The notes under the pieces were generated by a model that was not told the origin of the DNA, ran no database searches, and saw nothing but the letters and a program-made list of their open reading frames with translations. From Phycisphaerae bacterium (GTDB lineage Bacteria > Planctomycetota > Phycisphaerae > Sedimentisphaerales > Anaerobacaceae): a stretch of 50,074 bases of DNA. The stretch lies in NCBI GenBank assembly GCA_017993835.1, contig JAGOLX010000044.1:1-50074 (forward strand), written 5' to 3'. Both the position numbers and the translations under genes were made by a program. How positions within the stretch are numbered: the first letter of the stretch is position 1; every line of letters begins with the position of its first letter. Of the stretch, positions 16,023 through 25,375 are shown piece by piece.

Positions 16023-16511
16023 TCATCGCCTGTGGGATCGCGGGGGTCCGCCCGGCCGTCTGGGCTTGTGCTGCTGCTTGCGCCCGTGGGTCTTGGAGCG
16101 AATCTCCCTGATCTCGAACTTGCCTGGGGGTTTGCCCTTCGCACGCCGGACCTGCTTGGCAGGGGGGGAGTTCTTCTTGATGACGGTCAACGCGTTGCGG
16201 CAGATCTGTGCAGTCGCCGGATCGGGATGGGCGGCGCCTTCGATGAGGGTCTGCTCGGCGCGTTTCCGCATCCTGCCGCGCATCTTGCGAAGTCCGTAGG
16301 CCGCGGCCCCCTTGGCCTGGCGGGGGGCGTCGCCCAGCAGGGCCTCGCGCAAGATCTCCAAGCCGTCTTCCTGCATCCAGGAAAGGCGGAACGCGCTCTG
16401 GCGCACAATGGAGATGTTCGAGGAGTACAGTTGCCCTCGCAGTTTCTCCAGCAGTTCGATGGACGCCTCGTCCTTCTCACGTCCGGATGGCTGGCGTTTC
16501 TCCAGGTTCAT
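16023..16511 (-). CDS. Small HEAT-repeat-like protein with basic C-terminus
   Basis: A 162-residue protein convergent with nrfA (four bases between the stops). GGAGG lies eight bases before ATG 16511. Helical repeats such as SNISIVRQSAFRLSWMQEDG, ILREALLGDAPRQAKGAAAY and LIEGAAHPDPATAQICRNAL look like two or three HEAT-like units. The last 45 residues are strongly basic and rich in Lys, Arg, Pro and Gly, which suggests nucleic-acid binding or low-complexity contact. Function unknown. Confidence 0.75.
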   Translation of the reverse strand: MNLEKRQPSGREKDEASIELLEKLRGQLYSSNISIVRQSAFRLSWMQEDGLEILREALLGDAPRQAKGAAAYGLRKMRGRMRKRAEQTLIEGAAHPDPATAQICRNALTVIKKNSPPAKQVRRAKGKPPGKFEIREIRSKTHGRKQQHKPRRPGGPPRSHRR

Positions 16512-17135
16512 AGCGTCACCTCCAGCGTGCCGTGATGACTACAACTCGTTTGTTGAGAATCGGTGTGCCTGGGTCTCGACGCAGGCACGGGAGCCATCTT
16601 GTGGGAATCTGCAAGAGCCAAGATGTGCTCGATTGCTGCCGACTTGCCGGGCGGACGACAGACGTATGCCGTGGTTCCACCCGCTCCCTTCCTGGATTTG
16701 AGCATCCTTGCCTGCCCTCCAGTCGAAAGCCTACCCATCGGACTCTCTGCATCATATGCCATTGTCCCAGCAGCACTTGGGACTGTCAACAGTTTTTTTC
16801 GCGTGCCCTTGCGGCGGAGGCGACGTCGGGGTATCCTTTCGCCCGCAGCAGGGTCGGAATATCGATTTTTGTGTAACAAACCAGGATCTCAGAGCGTCTG
16901 ACTATATAAGCTGAGGGGACTCGTCGTCCGGTCTCGTCCCGACGAAGCGCTTGGGGACTGTGATGATGCACCGGGCGTCTCGGCTCGACCTTGAGGCGGC
17001 CGCGGTTCACAGCGGCGCTTCATTGCCGGCCAGGCGCTGGGCAGATGCCTCGGCAACTGTCAGGGTGTGTGGAACGTAAGGAATTGTCTTATATGGACTT
17101 GCAGGCTTGCCGGCTTGTCCGTTCGAGGTTATGGA
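16512..17135. other. Intergenic region upstream of the secretion operon, no gene recognised
   Basis: About 620 bases between divergent genes. Frames here are short, low in conserved character and conflict with each other. A TATATAA stretch at 16903-16909 and a TTATAT hexamer at 17089-17094 are the only AT-rich promoter-like spots, and neither has a good -35. The promoter of the operon beginning at 17136 is presumably here. Seen: no tRNA-like fold and no known riboswitch motif. Confidence 0.5.
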
Positions 17136-18866
17136 ATGAGGATGGACTCAAACGGCAGTGCGATTCAGAAGAAGAAGCTGGGCGAATTGCTCTGCGAGCG
17201 AGCCTATCTCGATGAGGCCGATCTGGGCGTCGCCCTGGCTGAGCAGAAGGTCAAGCACCGCCAGCTCGGCCAGATCCTCCTGGAGTTGGGCTACGTAACG
17301 CAGGCTCAGTTGAACGAAGCCCTGGCGATCCAGGCAGGGATCGAGCGGATCGACCTGTCGACGCTGTCCATCACAGGCGAGATCATCGGCCTCGTGCCTG
17401 CGGAGCTGGTCAGCAAGTACAACGTCCTTCCCCTGTGGCGCCAGAACGGTCGTCTGGCCGTGGCCATGGCGGACCCTCTCCAACTGCAGGTCACAGAGGA
17501 TCTGCGGCTGGTGACGGGCTGCCTGATTCAGCGATTCTATGCCGATCCCGCCCAGCTCGAGCACGCGGTGCTGAAGTTCTACGGCAGCAACGTCGCGCGA
17601 ATGTTGGACAATCTGACGCCGGCGGAGCAACGGATGGATGAGGATTCCGCCAACGGGGATTTCTCGCCCGCCAGACTGCACGAGCTGGCTCGTGAACCTT
17701 CTCTGGTCAACCTGGTGAATCTGATTATCTACGAGGCGATCGAGTCTCGCGCCAGCGACATCCACATCGAGCCGTTCGACCGGGAGGTGAAGATCAAGTA
17801 CCGGATCGACGGCCTGTTGGTCGAGAAGACGCCCTCTTCCAAGCGACTGCACGCCGCCATCATCTCTCGCATCAAGATCATGGCGAACATGAACATCGCC
17901 GAGCGATTCGTCCCCCAGGACGGGCACATCGAGTTCGTGGGCAAGAAGGGCAAGATCGACATCCGTGTCTCGACGGTGCCCACCGTGTTTGGCGAGGCCG
18001 TCGAGCTGCGCCTCCTGGATCGGTCTGCCTCGCTGATCAGTCTGCACGATCTGGGCATGAGCGACGCGACCCTCGATGGTTTCTGCAGATGCCTCAAGAA
18101 GACGCATGGGATCGTTCTGGTCACCGGGCCGACGGGATCGGGCAAGACGACCACCCTCTATGCGGCGTTGAACAAGATCTACTCGCCCACAGTCAAGATG
18201 ATCACGATCGAGGATCCTGTCGAGTATCAGCTCGAAGGGATCAACCAGATGCCGGTGAACGCCAAGAGGGGACTGACGTTCGCCACGGGTCTTCGCCACA
18301 TCCTCCGGCACGATCCGGACGTCATCATGGTGGGCGAAATCCGCGACCGGGAAACGGCCGACATCGCCATCCGGGCCGCGCTCACGGGCCACCTGGTCTT
18401 CTCGACCCTCCATACGAACGACGCCCCCGGCGCGGTCACTCGTCTGATCGACATGGGGATCGAGCCGTTCCTGCTGGCCAGTTCGCTGGAAGGCATCCTC
18501 GCCCAGCGGCTGGTTCGCAAGATCTGTCCGAAGTGCAAGGAGCCCTACGAGCCCGATGAGACCCTCCTGAAGAGCCTCAACGGGACTGTGAAGGCCACGC
18601 CCGGCGTGAAGTTCTATCATGGCGTCGGGTGCAACTACTGCAACCAGACGGGGATGACCGGACGAGTCGGGATTTTCGAGCTGCTTCGCATCACCGGGAG
18701 GATCCGCGAGTTGATCGCGTCGCGTCCCTCCGGCGACCAGATTATGAAAGAAGCTCCGGCCGACCACATCAGCATGGTGCATGACGGCATCGGCAAGGTC
18801 TTGCAGGGGGTCACGACGCCGGAAGAAGTCTTCCGTGTGGCCAAGACGATCGGCGAGGACGACTGA
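17136..18866 (+). CDS. gspE: GspE/PilB-type secretion ATPase
   Basis: A 576-residue hexameric ATPase driving pseudopilus assembly. ATG 17136 has GAGG eight bases upstream; ATG 17142 is an alternative. Residues 1-150 are the MshEN/GspE N-terminal domain (KLGELLCERAYLDEADLGVAL, LGQILLELGYVTQAQLNEAL). Then follow the N2 block LVNLIIYEAIESRASDIHIEP, Walker A GPTGSGKTT (about 331), the Asp box TIEDPVEYQ, Walker B GEIRDRETADIA and the His box LHTNDAPGAVTRL. The metal site is CPKC plus CNYC, typical of GspE/PilB. It opens a same-strand operon running to 31013. Confidence 0.95.
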   Translation: MRMDSNGSAIQKKKLGELLCERAYLDEADLGVALAEQKVKHRQLGQILLELGYVTQAQLNEALAIQAGIERIDLSTLSITGEIIGLVPAELVSKYNVLPLWRQNGRLAVAMADPLQLQVTEDLRLVTGCLIQRFYADPAQLEHAVLKFYGSNVARMLDNLTPAEQRMDEDSANGDFSPARLHELAREPSLVNLVNLIIYEAIESRASDIHIEPFDREVKIKYRIDGLLVEKTPSSKRLHAAIISRIKIMANMNIAERFVPQDGHIEFVGKKGKIDIRVSTVPTVFGEAVELRLLDRSASLISLHDLGMSDATLDGFCRCLKKTHGIVLVTGPTGSGKTTTLYAALNKIYSPTVKMITIEDPVEYQLEGINQMPVNAKRGLTFATGLRHILRHDPDVIMVGEIRDRETADIAIRAALTGHLVFSTLHTNDAPGAVTRLIDMGIEPFLLASSLEGILAQRLVRKICPKCKEPYEPDETLLKSLNGTVKATPGVKFYHGVGCNYCNQTGMTGRVGIFELLRITGRIRELIASRPSGDQIMKEAPADHISMVHDGIGKVLQGVTTPEEVFRVAKTIGEDD

Positions 18867-18935
18867 CCGGGGCCGATGGCATGGGGGCAGGCTGGGTGCC
18901 GTCCGATGAAACCCGGATGCCAAGCGGAGTAGACT

Positions 18936-20219
18936 TTGGGCCAGTTTTCCTACAAAGCAGTTGATCGGGGAGGAGGGCACGTCGCGGGCGTCGTGGATGC
19001 GGCGGACCGCCGCAGCGCCGTGGCCGCGCTGGCGCAACGCGGCCACTTCGTTATGGAACTGGTCGAGAAGGACCAGGGGCACAGTGCTCCCCCAAGGGCC
19101 GAGTCGTCGTCGAGCGGGGCCGAAGCGACCGGTTCGTCCGGCTTCATCGACTGCCTTCGCAACGGTCGCGTTTCCAGCCGGGACGTGCTGGCCATGACCT
19201 CGCAACTGAGCACCGCGGTTCGCGCGGGCCTTCCCCTGCTGAACTGCCTCGAACTTATGCGCAAGCAGCAGCGAAAGCCCGCGATGAGGCGGATGTTCGA
19301 GCACCTGACCAAGGCGGTCAGCGGAGGCAAGGCCCTCTCCGAGGCGCTGGCCGAACACAATGGCGTGTTCAATCCTCTCTATCTGTCGATGATCCGCGTG
19401 GGCGAGACGGGGGGAATTCTCGAACAAACCAGCACGCAACTGGCGATGATCCTGGCGCGCGAGGAGAAGATCAAGTCCAACATGAAGACCGCGGCGGCGT
19501 ATCCCATCTTCGTGCTGGGCCTGGGCATCGCTTCTGCGGTCCTGGTGGTCACCGTCATGTTGCCCAAGATCCTCGGGACGGTGGAGATGAGCGAGGCGAT
19601 GATGCCCTTGCCGACCCGCGTGCTCCTGGCGTCCAGCCACTCCCTGCGGGCCCTCTTCACCAGCGCCGGCGGGTGGGTCGTCCTGGCTGCTCTCGTGGGC
19701 GGTCTGCTGATGCTCCACAAATGGAAGAAGACCGCCGGGCGGGTGCAATGGGATGCCTTCCGCCTGAAGACCCCGGTCCTCGGGACGGTCCTGCAGACGA
19801 TTGCCGTCGGGCGATTCGCTCGCACGCTCGGCGCCCTGACCAAAGGCGGGGTCACGATCCTGGAATCCCTGGCGGTCGTTCGCGACACGCTGGGCAACGA
19901 GGTCCTGGCCCGCACAATCGACGAGGTGGCCGACAAGGTCAAGCGGGGCGAAGCGCTCGCGGAGCCCTTGGACCAGTCGGGCCATTTCCCTCCGCTGCTG
20001 GTGCAGATCGTCGCCATCGGTGAGCAGACGGGCAAGCTCGACGAGTTGCTCCTGAATGCGGCGGATACGTTCGACGCGGACGCCGACGCGGCGATCAATC
20101 GGTTCATGGCGATTTTCCCCGCCTTGTTGATCCTGGTCCTGGCCTTGATCATCGGCTTTGTTATTGCGGCGGCGCTGCTGCCCATTGTAATGATGTCGCT
20201 CAACGCCGGGATGGCGTGA
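18936..20219 (+). CDS. gspF: GspF/PilC-type inner-membrane platform protein
   Basis: A 427-residue protein with TTG start at 18936 preceded by GGAG. Two repeated T2SSF domains are visible (residues about 65-190, RVSSRDVLAMTSQLSTAVRA, and about 275-400, VGRFARTLGALTKGGVTILE), with transmembrane helices near 180-205, 235-258 and 380-415. It organises the assembly ATPase and the pseudopilus at the inner membrane. It directly follows gspE by 69 bases. Confidence 0.93.
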   Translation: MGQFSYKAVDRGGGHVAGVVDAADRRSAVAALAQRGHFVMELVEKDQGHSAPPRAESSSSGAEATGSSGFIDCLRNGRVSSRDVLAMTSQLSTAVRAGLPLLNCLELMRKQQRKPAMRRMFEHLTKAVSGGKALSEALAEHNGVFNPLYLSMIRVGETGGILEQTSTQLAMILAREEKIKSNMKTAAAYPIFVLGLGIASAVLVVTVMLPKILGTVEMSEAMMPLPTRVLLASSHSLRALFTSAGGWVVLAALVGGLLMLHKWKKTAGRVQWDAFRLKTPVLGTVLQTIAVGRFARTLGALTKGGVTILESLAVVRDTLGNEVLARTIDEVADKVKRGEALAEPLDQSGHFPPLLVQIVAIGEQTGKLDELLLNAADTFDADADAAINRFMAIFPALLILVLALIIGFVIAAALLPIVMMSLNAGMA

Positions 20220-20287
20220 TGAGGACGCCTGTCGAAAGGGGAACAAGAGAATCTGACGGTATCGTGGCTCATGCGAAAGGCTGTGGA

Positions 20288-20719
20288 ATGAGGCATATGA
20301 GACGACGAAGAAGGGGCTTCACGCTGGTCGAGCTGCTCGTGGTGGTGGGAATCATCGCGATGCTGGCGACCATGCTGGTGCCCCGCGTGTTCAAGGGAAT
20401 GGGCAAGGCGAAGACGGACATCGCGCGGGCGAAGATGGCGGTCATCGAGGACTCGCTGGCGCGGTTCCAGTACGACTGCGGCCGCCTGCCGGACGAGGCC
20501 GAGGGCGGGCTGGAATGCCTGCTGGCGCCTCCCGCGGAACTGGAGGACAAGTGGAACGGCCCGTATCTCAAGAAGAGCCAGCTCCTGGACCCCTGGGGCA
20601 ATGAGTACCAGTACCTCGCCGAGGGGCAGACGAACGTCGGGAGTTACGACATCATCAGTTATGGGGCCGACGGCGCCGAGGGCGGCGAGGGCGACAACGC
20701 GGATATCGTCAATGAATGA
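20288..20719 (+). CDS. gspG: GspG major pseudopilin
   Basis: A 143-residue pseudopilin. Start ATG 20288 gives MRHMRRRRRG-FTLVELLVVVGIIAML, cleaved after Gly10 with Glu at +5. The C-terminal GspG signatures are present: GRLPDEAEGGLECLL, WNGPYLKKSQLLDPWGNEYQY and SYGADGAEGGEGDNADI (calcium-binding loop). It builds the periplasmic pseudopilus. The stop overlaps the next start. Confidence 0.93.
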   Translation: MRHMRRRRRGFTLVELLVVVGIIAMLATMLVPRVFKGMGKAKTDIARAKMAVIEDSLARFQYDCGRLPDEAEGGLECLLAPPAELEDKWNGPYLKKSQLLDPWGNEYQYLAEGQTNVGSYDIISYGADGAEGGEGDNADIVNE

Positions 20720-21314
20720 CTCTGACGTCAACGTGCGGCGGCATCGGCCATCGTGTCCAGGGCATCGCGGGTTCACCCTCACCGAAGTCCTGGTGGTCGT
20801 GTCGATCATTGCCCTGATCGGCGGCGTGGGCGGCGGATACTACGCGGGCTCGCAGAAGAAGCTGCTCGTCGAGAAGGCGGCCCGGCAGTTCCTGTTGATG
20901 GCCCGGTACGCCCGGATCGTGGCCATCGAGCAGCAGCGTCCTTATGAGCTCGAGCTGGACCCGAACAACCGGGGTTTCTTTCTGGCAACCGTCCAGACGG
21001 ATCCTCAGACCGGCGAGTCGCTAAAGGTCCCCGTCCGGGATTACTTCTGCAAGCCGGTCGAATTCGAGGGGGACGTGAAGTTCGAGGACGTGCGATGGGA
21101 CGTGTCCGGGGAGGCCTCGTCCGACAATGCGGGCTTGGACGAGGGAATCGTCTTTATGCCGAACGGTTCCGCGGAATCGGCGATCGTTCAGATCGGCGAC
21201 GGCAAGACCCACTACTCGATTGCGGTGATCGCCGCGACAGGCAAGGCGAGCCTCTACCCCGGCATCATGACGGATATCAAGACCGCAAGCATCGATCTGG
21301 ACGTGCAGGAATGA
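20712..21314 (+). CDS. GspH-like minor pseudopilin
   Basis: A 200-residue protein. ATG 20712 overlaps the gspG stop. The prepilin signal is HRG-FTLTEVLVVVSIIALIGG (cleavage after Gly20, Glu at +5). The body has the GspH pattern of a helix followed by a beta sheet (LMARYARIVAIEQQRPYELE, then strands). The position after gspG and before an I-like gene supports GspH. Confidence 0.8.
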   Translation: MNDSDVNVRRHRPSCPGHRGFTLTEVLVVVSIIALIGGVGGGYYAGSQKKLLVEKAARQFLLMARYARIVAIEQQRPYELELDPNNRGFFLATVQTDPQTGESLKVPVRDYFCKPVEFEGDVKFEDVRWDVSGEASSDNAGLDEGIVFMPNGSAESAIVQIGDGKTHYSIAVIAATGKASLYPGIMTDIKTASIDLDVQE

Positions 21315-21766
21315 GAAACACAGTGGTGCAGAATGCCTGGAGCGCGAAGCCTCGCGGCTTCAATCTGATCGAGACCCTGGCGGCCAGCATGATTCTGTCG
21401 GGGGCGGTGCTCTCGCTCGGCGCCATCGGCACGAACACCCTGACGAACACGCGTCTGCATCGACACTACGAGCAGGCCGCCTCGGTGATCGATCTGCAAC
21501 TGGGCGTTATCGACTTCGCGGGAATCGACGAGTTCATCGAGGCCGGCCAGATGGAAGGCGTGAACGACCAGTTCGAGCTCGACTACCACTGGGCGGTGGC
21601 GACCGAGTTCACCGGGACGGACAACCTCTATCTCGTGAAGATCACAGTGACCTGGCTCGAAGGGAAGCGGCCGTACAGTGTGACGGCCCAGACCATGCTC
21701 AACGGCGCTTCCCTTGCGTTGGAAACGCAGAGCGGGACCGGCGCGGAGGAATCGCAGAACCCATGA
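21311..21766 (+). CDS. GspI-like minor pseudopilin
   Basis: A 151-residue protein, ATG 21311 overlapping the previous stop (ATGA). The prepilin signal is PRG-FNLIETLAASMILSGAV, with Asn at +2 and Glu at +5. The short body with DYHWAVATEF and YLVKITVTWLEGKRPYSV strands fits GspI, which caps the pseudopilus with J and K. Confidence 0.75.
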   Translation: MRNTVVQNAWSAKPRGFNLIETLAASMILSGAVLSLGAIGTNTLTNTRLHRHYEQAASVIDLQLGVIDFAGIDEFIEAGQMEGVNDQFELDYHWAVATEFTGTDNLYLVKITVTWLEGKRPYSVTAQTMLNGASLALETQSGTGAEESQNP

Positions 21767-22551
21767 CCCCGACGCGGCACAACGGATTCACCCTGGCGGA
21801 GGTCCTGGTGGCCTCGACTCTCAGCAGCTTCATCGCGATCGTCGCGGTCGGCGCGCTGAATGCCGTTCTGCGGACGTCGCAGACGGTCAACCAAGCCAGC
21901 GAGGTGAACGGCGAGGTCCGGTTCGCCGCCCGCATGTTGGCAAGGGACCTGGCCAACCTGTACCGGGATCCGAATCCGGAGAGCGTCAAGCTGGTGGGGG
22001 CTTCGCAGGGCTCGGACACGACGGGCCCGCCGTTCTTGACCTTTTACACGGTGGGACGGGCCCCGGCGCGGGCCGATCAGCCGGAGGGCGACGTCTATGA
22101 AGTCGAGTACTTCCTGGGAGGCAGCCGGGAGCTTGACGCCGAGGGCGGGTCCGACGAGCCGACGATTCTGTTCCGGCGGCTGTGGCCCAACCCGGACAAG
22201 GAGCGCGAGCCCGGCGGGATCTTGACGCCCGTCGCGGAGGGCATCGCGGTCTTCTACATTCGCTTCTCCGACGGCCAGGAATGGACGAACCAATGGACCG
22301 AGGAGATGCGAATCCTGCCCAAGCTGGTCGAGGTGACCCTGGGCACCGCGACGCCCGAGAAGGGCGATCCCGTCCTGGAGACATTCATGATTACGTTCCC
22401 TCGGATGGCCGAGGTCTCCGCAGGGCAGGCGCAGGAGGGTGAATCATCCGAAGGTCGGGAAGGCCGGCAGGAATCGACCTCGGGACCTTCGGACGAGTCC
22501 GGCAACGAGAACGCCCGCCCGACGGGCAACCAGGGACGGCGGGGGCGATAG
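21763..22551 (+). CDS. GspJ-like minor pseudopilin
   Basis: A 262-residue protein, ATG 21763 overlapping the previous stop. The prepilin signal is HNG-FTLAEVLVASTLSSFIA. The body contains FAARMLARDLANLYRD and VAEGIAVFYIRFSDGQEW, typical of GspJ. The C-terminal 45 residues are Ser/Glu/Gly/Arg-rich and probably disordered, an extension beyond normal GspJ. Confidence 0.8.
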   Translation: MTPTRHNGFTLAEVLVASTLSSFIAIVAVGALNAVLRTSQTVNQASEVNGEVRFAARMLARDLANLYRDPNPESVKLVGASQGSDTTGPPFLTFYTVGRAPARADQPEGDVYEVEYFLGGSRELDAEGGSDEPTILFRRLWPNPDKEREPGGILTPVAEGIAVFYIRFSDGQEWTNQWTEEMRILPKLVEVTLGTATPEKGDPVLETFMITFPRMAEVSAGQAQEGESSEGREGRQESTSGPSDESGNENARPTGNQGRRGR

Positions 22552-22553
22552 GC

Positions 22554-23891
22554 ATGAGAACGTACAAGGATAGCGCGAAGAGTGTCGGGGTGTCGCAGGG
22601 GAAACCTGCGAAGTCCAGGCCGGGCCTCGTCCTGGTCGCCGTGCTCTGGATGGTGGCCGTCATGATGGCCGTCGTCGCCGTGGTCGGCCGGACCGGCCGG
22701 CTGAATATGAAGATGTCCATGTCTGCCACGGACGAGGTCCGCTGCAAGTGGGCGTGCCGGGCGGGCATCGAGAACGCGATCGCGATTCTCAATGAGGATC
22801 TCAAAGACAGCGACTGTCTGTCGGATCTCTGGAGCGACAACGACGAGGATTTCAACGATGTGGCGCTCGAGCGGTGCCGGTACAGCGTGCGGGTGATCGA
22901 CGAGGCGAGCAGGCTGAACATCAACACCGCAACGAAGGACCAGCTCATGGCCTTGCCCTACATGGAGGCGGAGGTCGCCAACGCAATTCTGGACTGGCGG
23001 GACAATGACGACAATCCGCAGGCGGAAGGCGCCGAGGCGGGCTACTACGAGAACCTGAGCATCCCGTACAGGATTCGCAACGGGCCGTTCAAGACGGTGC
23101 GCGAGCTGCTCGCGGTCAAGGGGGTGACGCGAGAACTGTTGTATGGCGAAGACACGAACCTCAACGGCCTGCTCGACTCGAACGAACGGGACGGGGACCT
23201 GAGCCCGCCGTCCGACAACGGCGATCAGCAGCTCGACCAGGGCTGGATCGCCTATCTGACTTGCTACTCCTACGAGCGGAACGTGGATGCGGACGGCAGC
23301 AAGCGGGTCAACATCAACCAGGCGAATCAGCAGCAGCTTCAGGACGGGCTGGGCATCAGAGCCCCCCAGGCGAAATGGATCGTAGACAATCGCGGGCAGG
23401 GATACAAGAGCATTGGAGATCTGCTCAACGACAACAGCCCGGAGACCTCCTCGGGGAGTCCCAGCGGCAATCAGGACCAGGCGGAGCCGCTCGATAAAGA
23501 GACTTTCAGGCAGATCGCGGATCGCATTACGATCGCCGGCGAGGATCGTGTCCCCGGCAAGATCAACATCAATACGGCGTCGGTGGACGTGCTGGCCGCG
23601 TTCTTCGGCGGGGACGATCAGGCCCGTCAGACGGCACAGGCCATCGTCCTGAATCGGTCGAGCCTCCTGGAGGGGTTCACGAGTGTCGCCGATCTGCTGA
23701 GCCAGCAGTCCATGACGACCGAGCGGTTCAAGGCGGTCGCCGATCTGGCCACCGTCCGCTCGGATGTGTATACAATTCAGTGTCTTGCCGCAGCGGATGT
23801 CAGCGGGGCGCGCTTTCGGACGGAGTGCGTCGTGGATCGCAGCGCGTCGCCATGCACGATCCTGTATTGGTATCAGGGAGCTAACTACTGA
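22554..23891 (+). CDS. gspK: GspK pseudopilin tip protein
   Basis: A 445-residue protein. The prepilin-like signal is SRPG-LVLVAVLWMVAVMMAV, lacking Glu at +5 as is normal for GspK. Helix-hairpin-helix units recur (RLNINTATKDQLMALP, RVNINQANQQQLQDG, KININTASVDVLAAF), giving three copies rather than the usual one or two. The protein is longer than typical GspK (about 330). Its TGA overlaps the next ATG by one base. Confidence 0.85.
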   Translation: MRTYKDSAKSVGVSQGKPAKSRPGLVLVAVLWMVAVMMAVVAVVGRTGRLNMKMSMSATDEVRCKWACRAGIENAIAILNEDLKDSDCLSDLWSDNDEDFNDVALERCRYSVRVIDEASRLNINTATKDQLMALPYMEAEVANAILDWRDNDDNPQAEGAEAGYYENLSIPYRIRNGPFKTVRELLAVKGVTRELLYGEDTNLNGLLDSNERDGDLSPPSDNGDQQLDQGWIAYLTCYSYERNVDADGSKRVNINQANQQQLQDGLGIRAPQAKWIVDNRGQGYKSIGDLLNDNSPETSSGSPSGNQDQAEPLDKETFRQIADRITIAGEDRVPGKININTASVDVLAAFFGGDDQARQTAQAIVLNRSSLLEGFTSVADLLSQQSMTTERFKAVADLATVRSDVYTIQCLAAADVSGARFRTECVVDRSASPCTILYWYQGANY

Positions 23892-25354
23892 TGAGCAAAG
23901 GCGAAAGAATCCCGCATTCCGTGGTCGCGGCCGCGAGGGAAGACGGTCAATTCCGGGCGGTCGAAGTCCGCAGGCTGGATGGCCGTGTGGAGGTCGTGTG
24001 GATGCGCAGCGTGCCCGCGGAGAACCAGACGTGGAGCGGCTTCGCGGCCGAGTGCGGACTGGCGTCGCACGGAGACCGTCGGGACAGGACGGCGAAGAGA
24101 CACGCGCCGGCCGTGGTGGGACTCGACTCGACCGGCGTAGCGTTCTACCGGATCAACACGCCGCGAGTGGAAGAGCACGAGACCGCAGCGATCGTGAAGA
24201 TGCAGGCGGAATCGTTGCTCCCGCTGCCGGCGGACCAGATCGAGGTCGCATGGCGGACGTGCCCCTCGCACAACGGCAACATGGACATCACGATCGCCGC
24301 CGTGCGAAAGGAACACCTGGAGAAGTTCGTGGGCAGCGTGGAGGATTTCCGACCTCGCCACATCTTCCTGTCCTGTGAAGGGACGGCGAAAGCCTGGCAC
24401 GGGTTCTTCGCCGGACGGGAGCAAGAGGCGTTTCTCATCAGCTTGGGCACAGGGAATACGCAGGTATGCCTGGTTCAGAACGGCCTGGTCACGCGGGCGG
24501 GCGTGCTGGACGTGGGACTGTCCGATGTCGAGTTCTCCGGTCGCGGCGTGGAGCCTGGTCCGCCAACGGGAATCCTGGACCGTTTTGCCCGGGACGTACA
24601 GATCATGCTGTCGTCGCTCGGCTGGGATGAGACGAGTTCCCGACCGCTGCTCGTCCTCTCCGACGGGGGGCAGACTATCCAGGGGATTGTTGCGATGCTG
24701 GTCGCAGCCGGCTTGCCGGCCCAGGCGAGTGAGCCGCAGATCGAGCGTCTCAAGACGCCCGCGGGCTTCGGAAAACGCGAAGCGTATGAGTACCGCACGT
24801 CTCTGGGACTTGCGATGATTGCCCTGGAGAAGTCTTCGGCGGCCTTGGGACTCTTCGACCGCGTGCTGGAGGAACAGCGGCAGCAGAAGGCAGTCTCCGC
24901 CTGGCGATCCGTGGCCCTGGCGGGCGCCGCGGTTCTCATGATGTTGATTGCCTTGCTCGCGACGGTCTACGTCACGGACCTCGCCAGCGCCAGGCGGTGG
25001 GATGCGTTGGTGGAACAGCCCGAGTTCCAGGCGGCTCTGCAGCAGCAGTCGCTGGTCAAGACGGTGGCCCGGCACAGGCCGGATCTCCTCGAAATGCTGA
25101 CCGAGATCAACGCGGGCCAGAACGACGGGATCGTGCTGGACGGGCTGCTTTTCAAGAAAGGCTCCACGGTCACGCTCACCGGGCAGGCGGACAATATGGA
25201 GCAGATGTGGAAGTTTCAGGCGAATCTGCGAGCCCAGAAGGGGATCAAGGGCGCGGAGATTGCGAATGCCGCGCGGGATACCAAGACCAAGAAGGTCAAG
25301 TTCACGATTACGCTCGACTACAAGGAGTTCACGAAGAAGGGAGCTGCCCTGTAG
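23891..25354 (+). CDS. GspL-like PilM-PilN fusion
   Basis: A 487-residue protein. Residues 1-320 have the actin-like ATPase fold of PilM/GspL cytoplasmic domains (VVGLDSTGVAFYRI, SLGTGNTQVCLVQNG, LSDGGQ). Residues about 341-364 are a transmembrane helix (LAGAAVLMMLIALLATVYVT), followed by a PilN-like ferredoxin-fold periplasmic part (DGIVLDGLLFKKGSTVTLTG). The combination is what GspL is; it links the ATPase GspE to the periplasm. Confidence 0.8.
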   Translation: MSKGERIPHSVVAAAREDGQFRAVEVRRLDGRVEVVWMRSVPAENQTWSGFAAECGLASHGDRRDRTAKRHAPAVVGLDSTGVAFYRINTPRVEEHETAAIVKMQAESLLPLPADQIEVAWRTCPSHNGNMDITIAAVRKEHLEKFVGSVEDFRPRHIFLSCEGTAKAWHGFFAGREQEAFLISLGTGNTQVCLVQNGLVTRAGVLDVGLSDVEFSGRGVEPGPPTGILDRFARDVQIMLSSLGWDETSSRPLLVLSDGGQTIQGIVAMLVAAGLPAQASEPQIERLKTPAGFGKREAYEYRTSLGLAMIALEKSSAALGLFDRVLEEQRQQKAVSAWRSVALAGAAVLMMLIALLATVYVTDLASARRWDALVEQPEFQAALQQQSLVKTVARHRPDLLEMLTEINAGQNDGIVLDGLLFKKGSTVTLTGQADNMEQMWKFQANLRAQKGIKGAEIANAARDTKTKKVKFTITLDYKEFTKKGAAL

Positions 25355-25375
25355 CTCTTCGCAGGTGGAAGACCG

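Noticed and set aside
13817-16144. Minus-strand open frame of 775 codons
   Set aside because: It is antisense to nrfH and nrfA, whose nine heme-binding motifs are unambiguous.
16508-16879. Minus-strand frame of 123 codons upstream of the HEAT-like gene
   Set aside because: No ribosome binding site or conserved pattern, and it overlaps other equally long frames on both strands.
17148-20246. Minus-strand open frame of about 1030 codons
   Set aside because: It lies antisense to gspE and gspF, which are certain; the translation is low-complexity (His/Gln/Arg/Gly) as expected from GC-rich codon bias.
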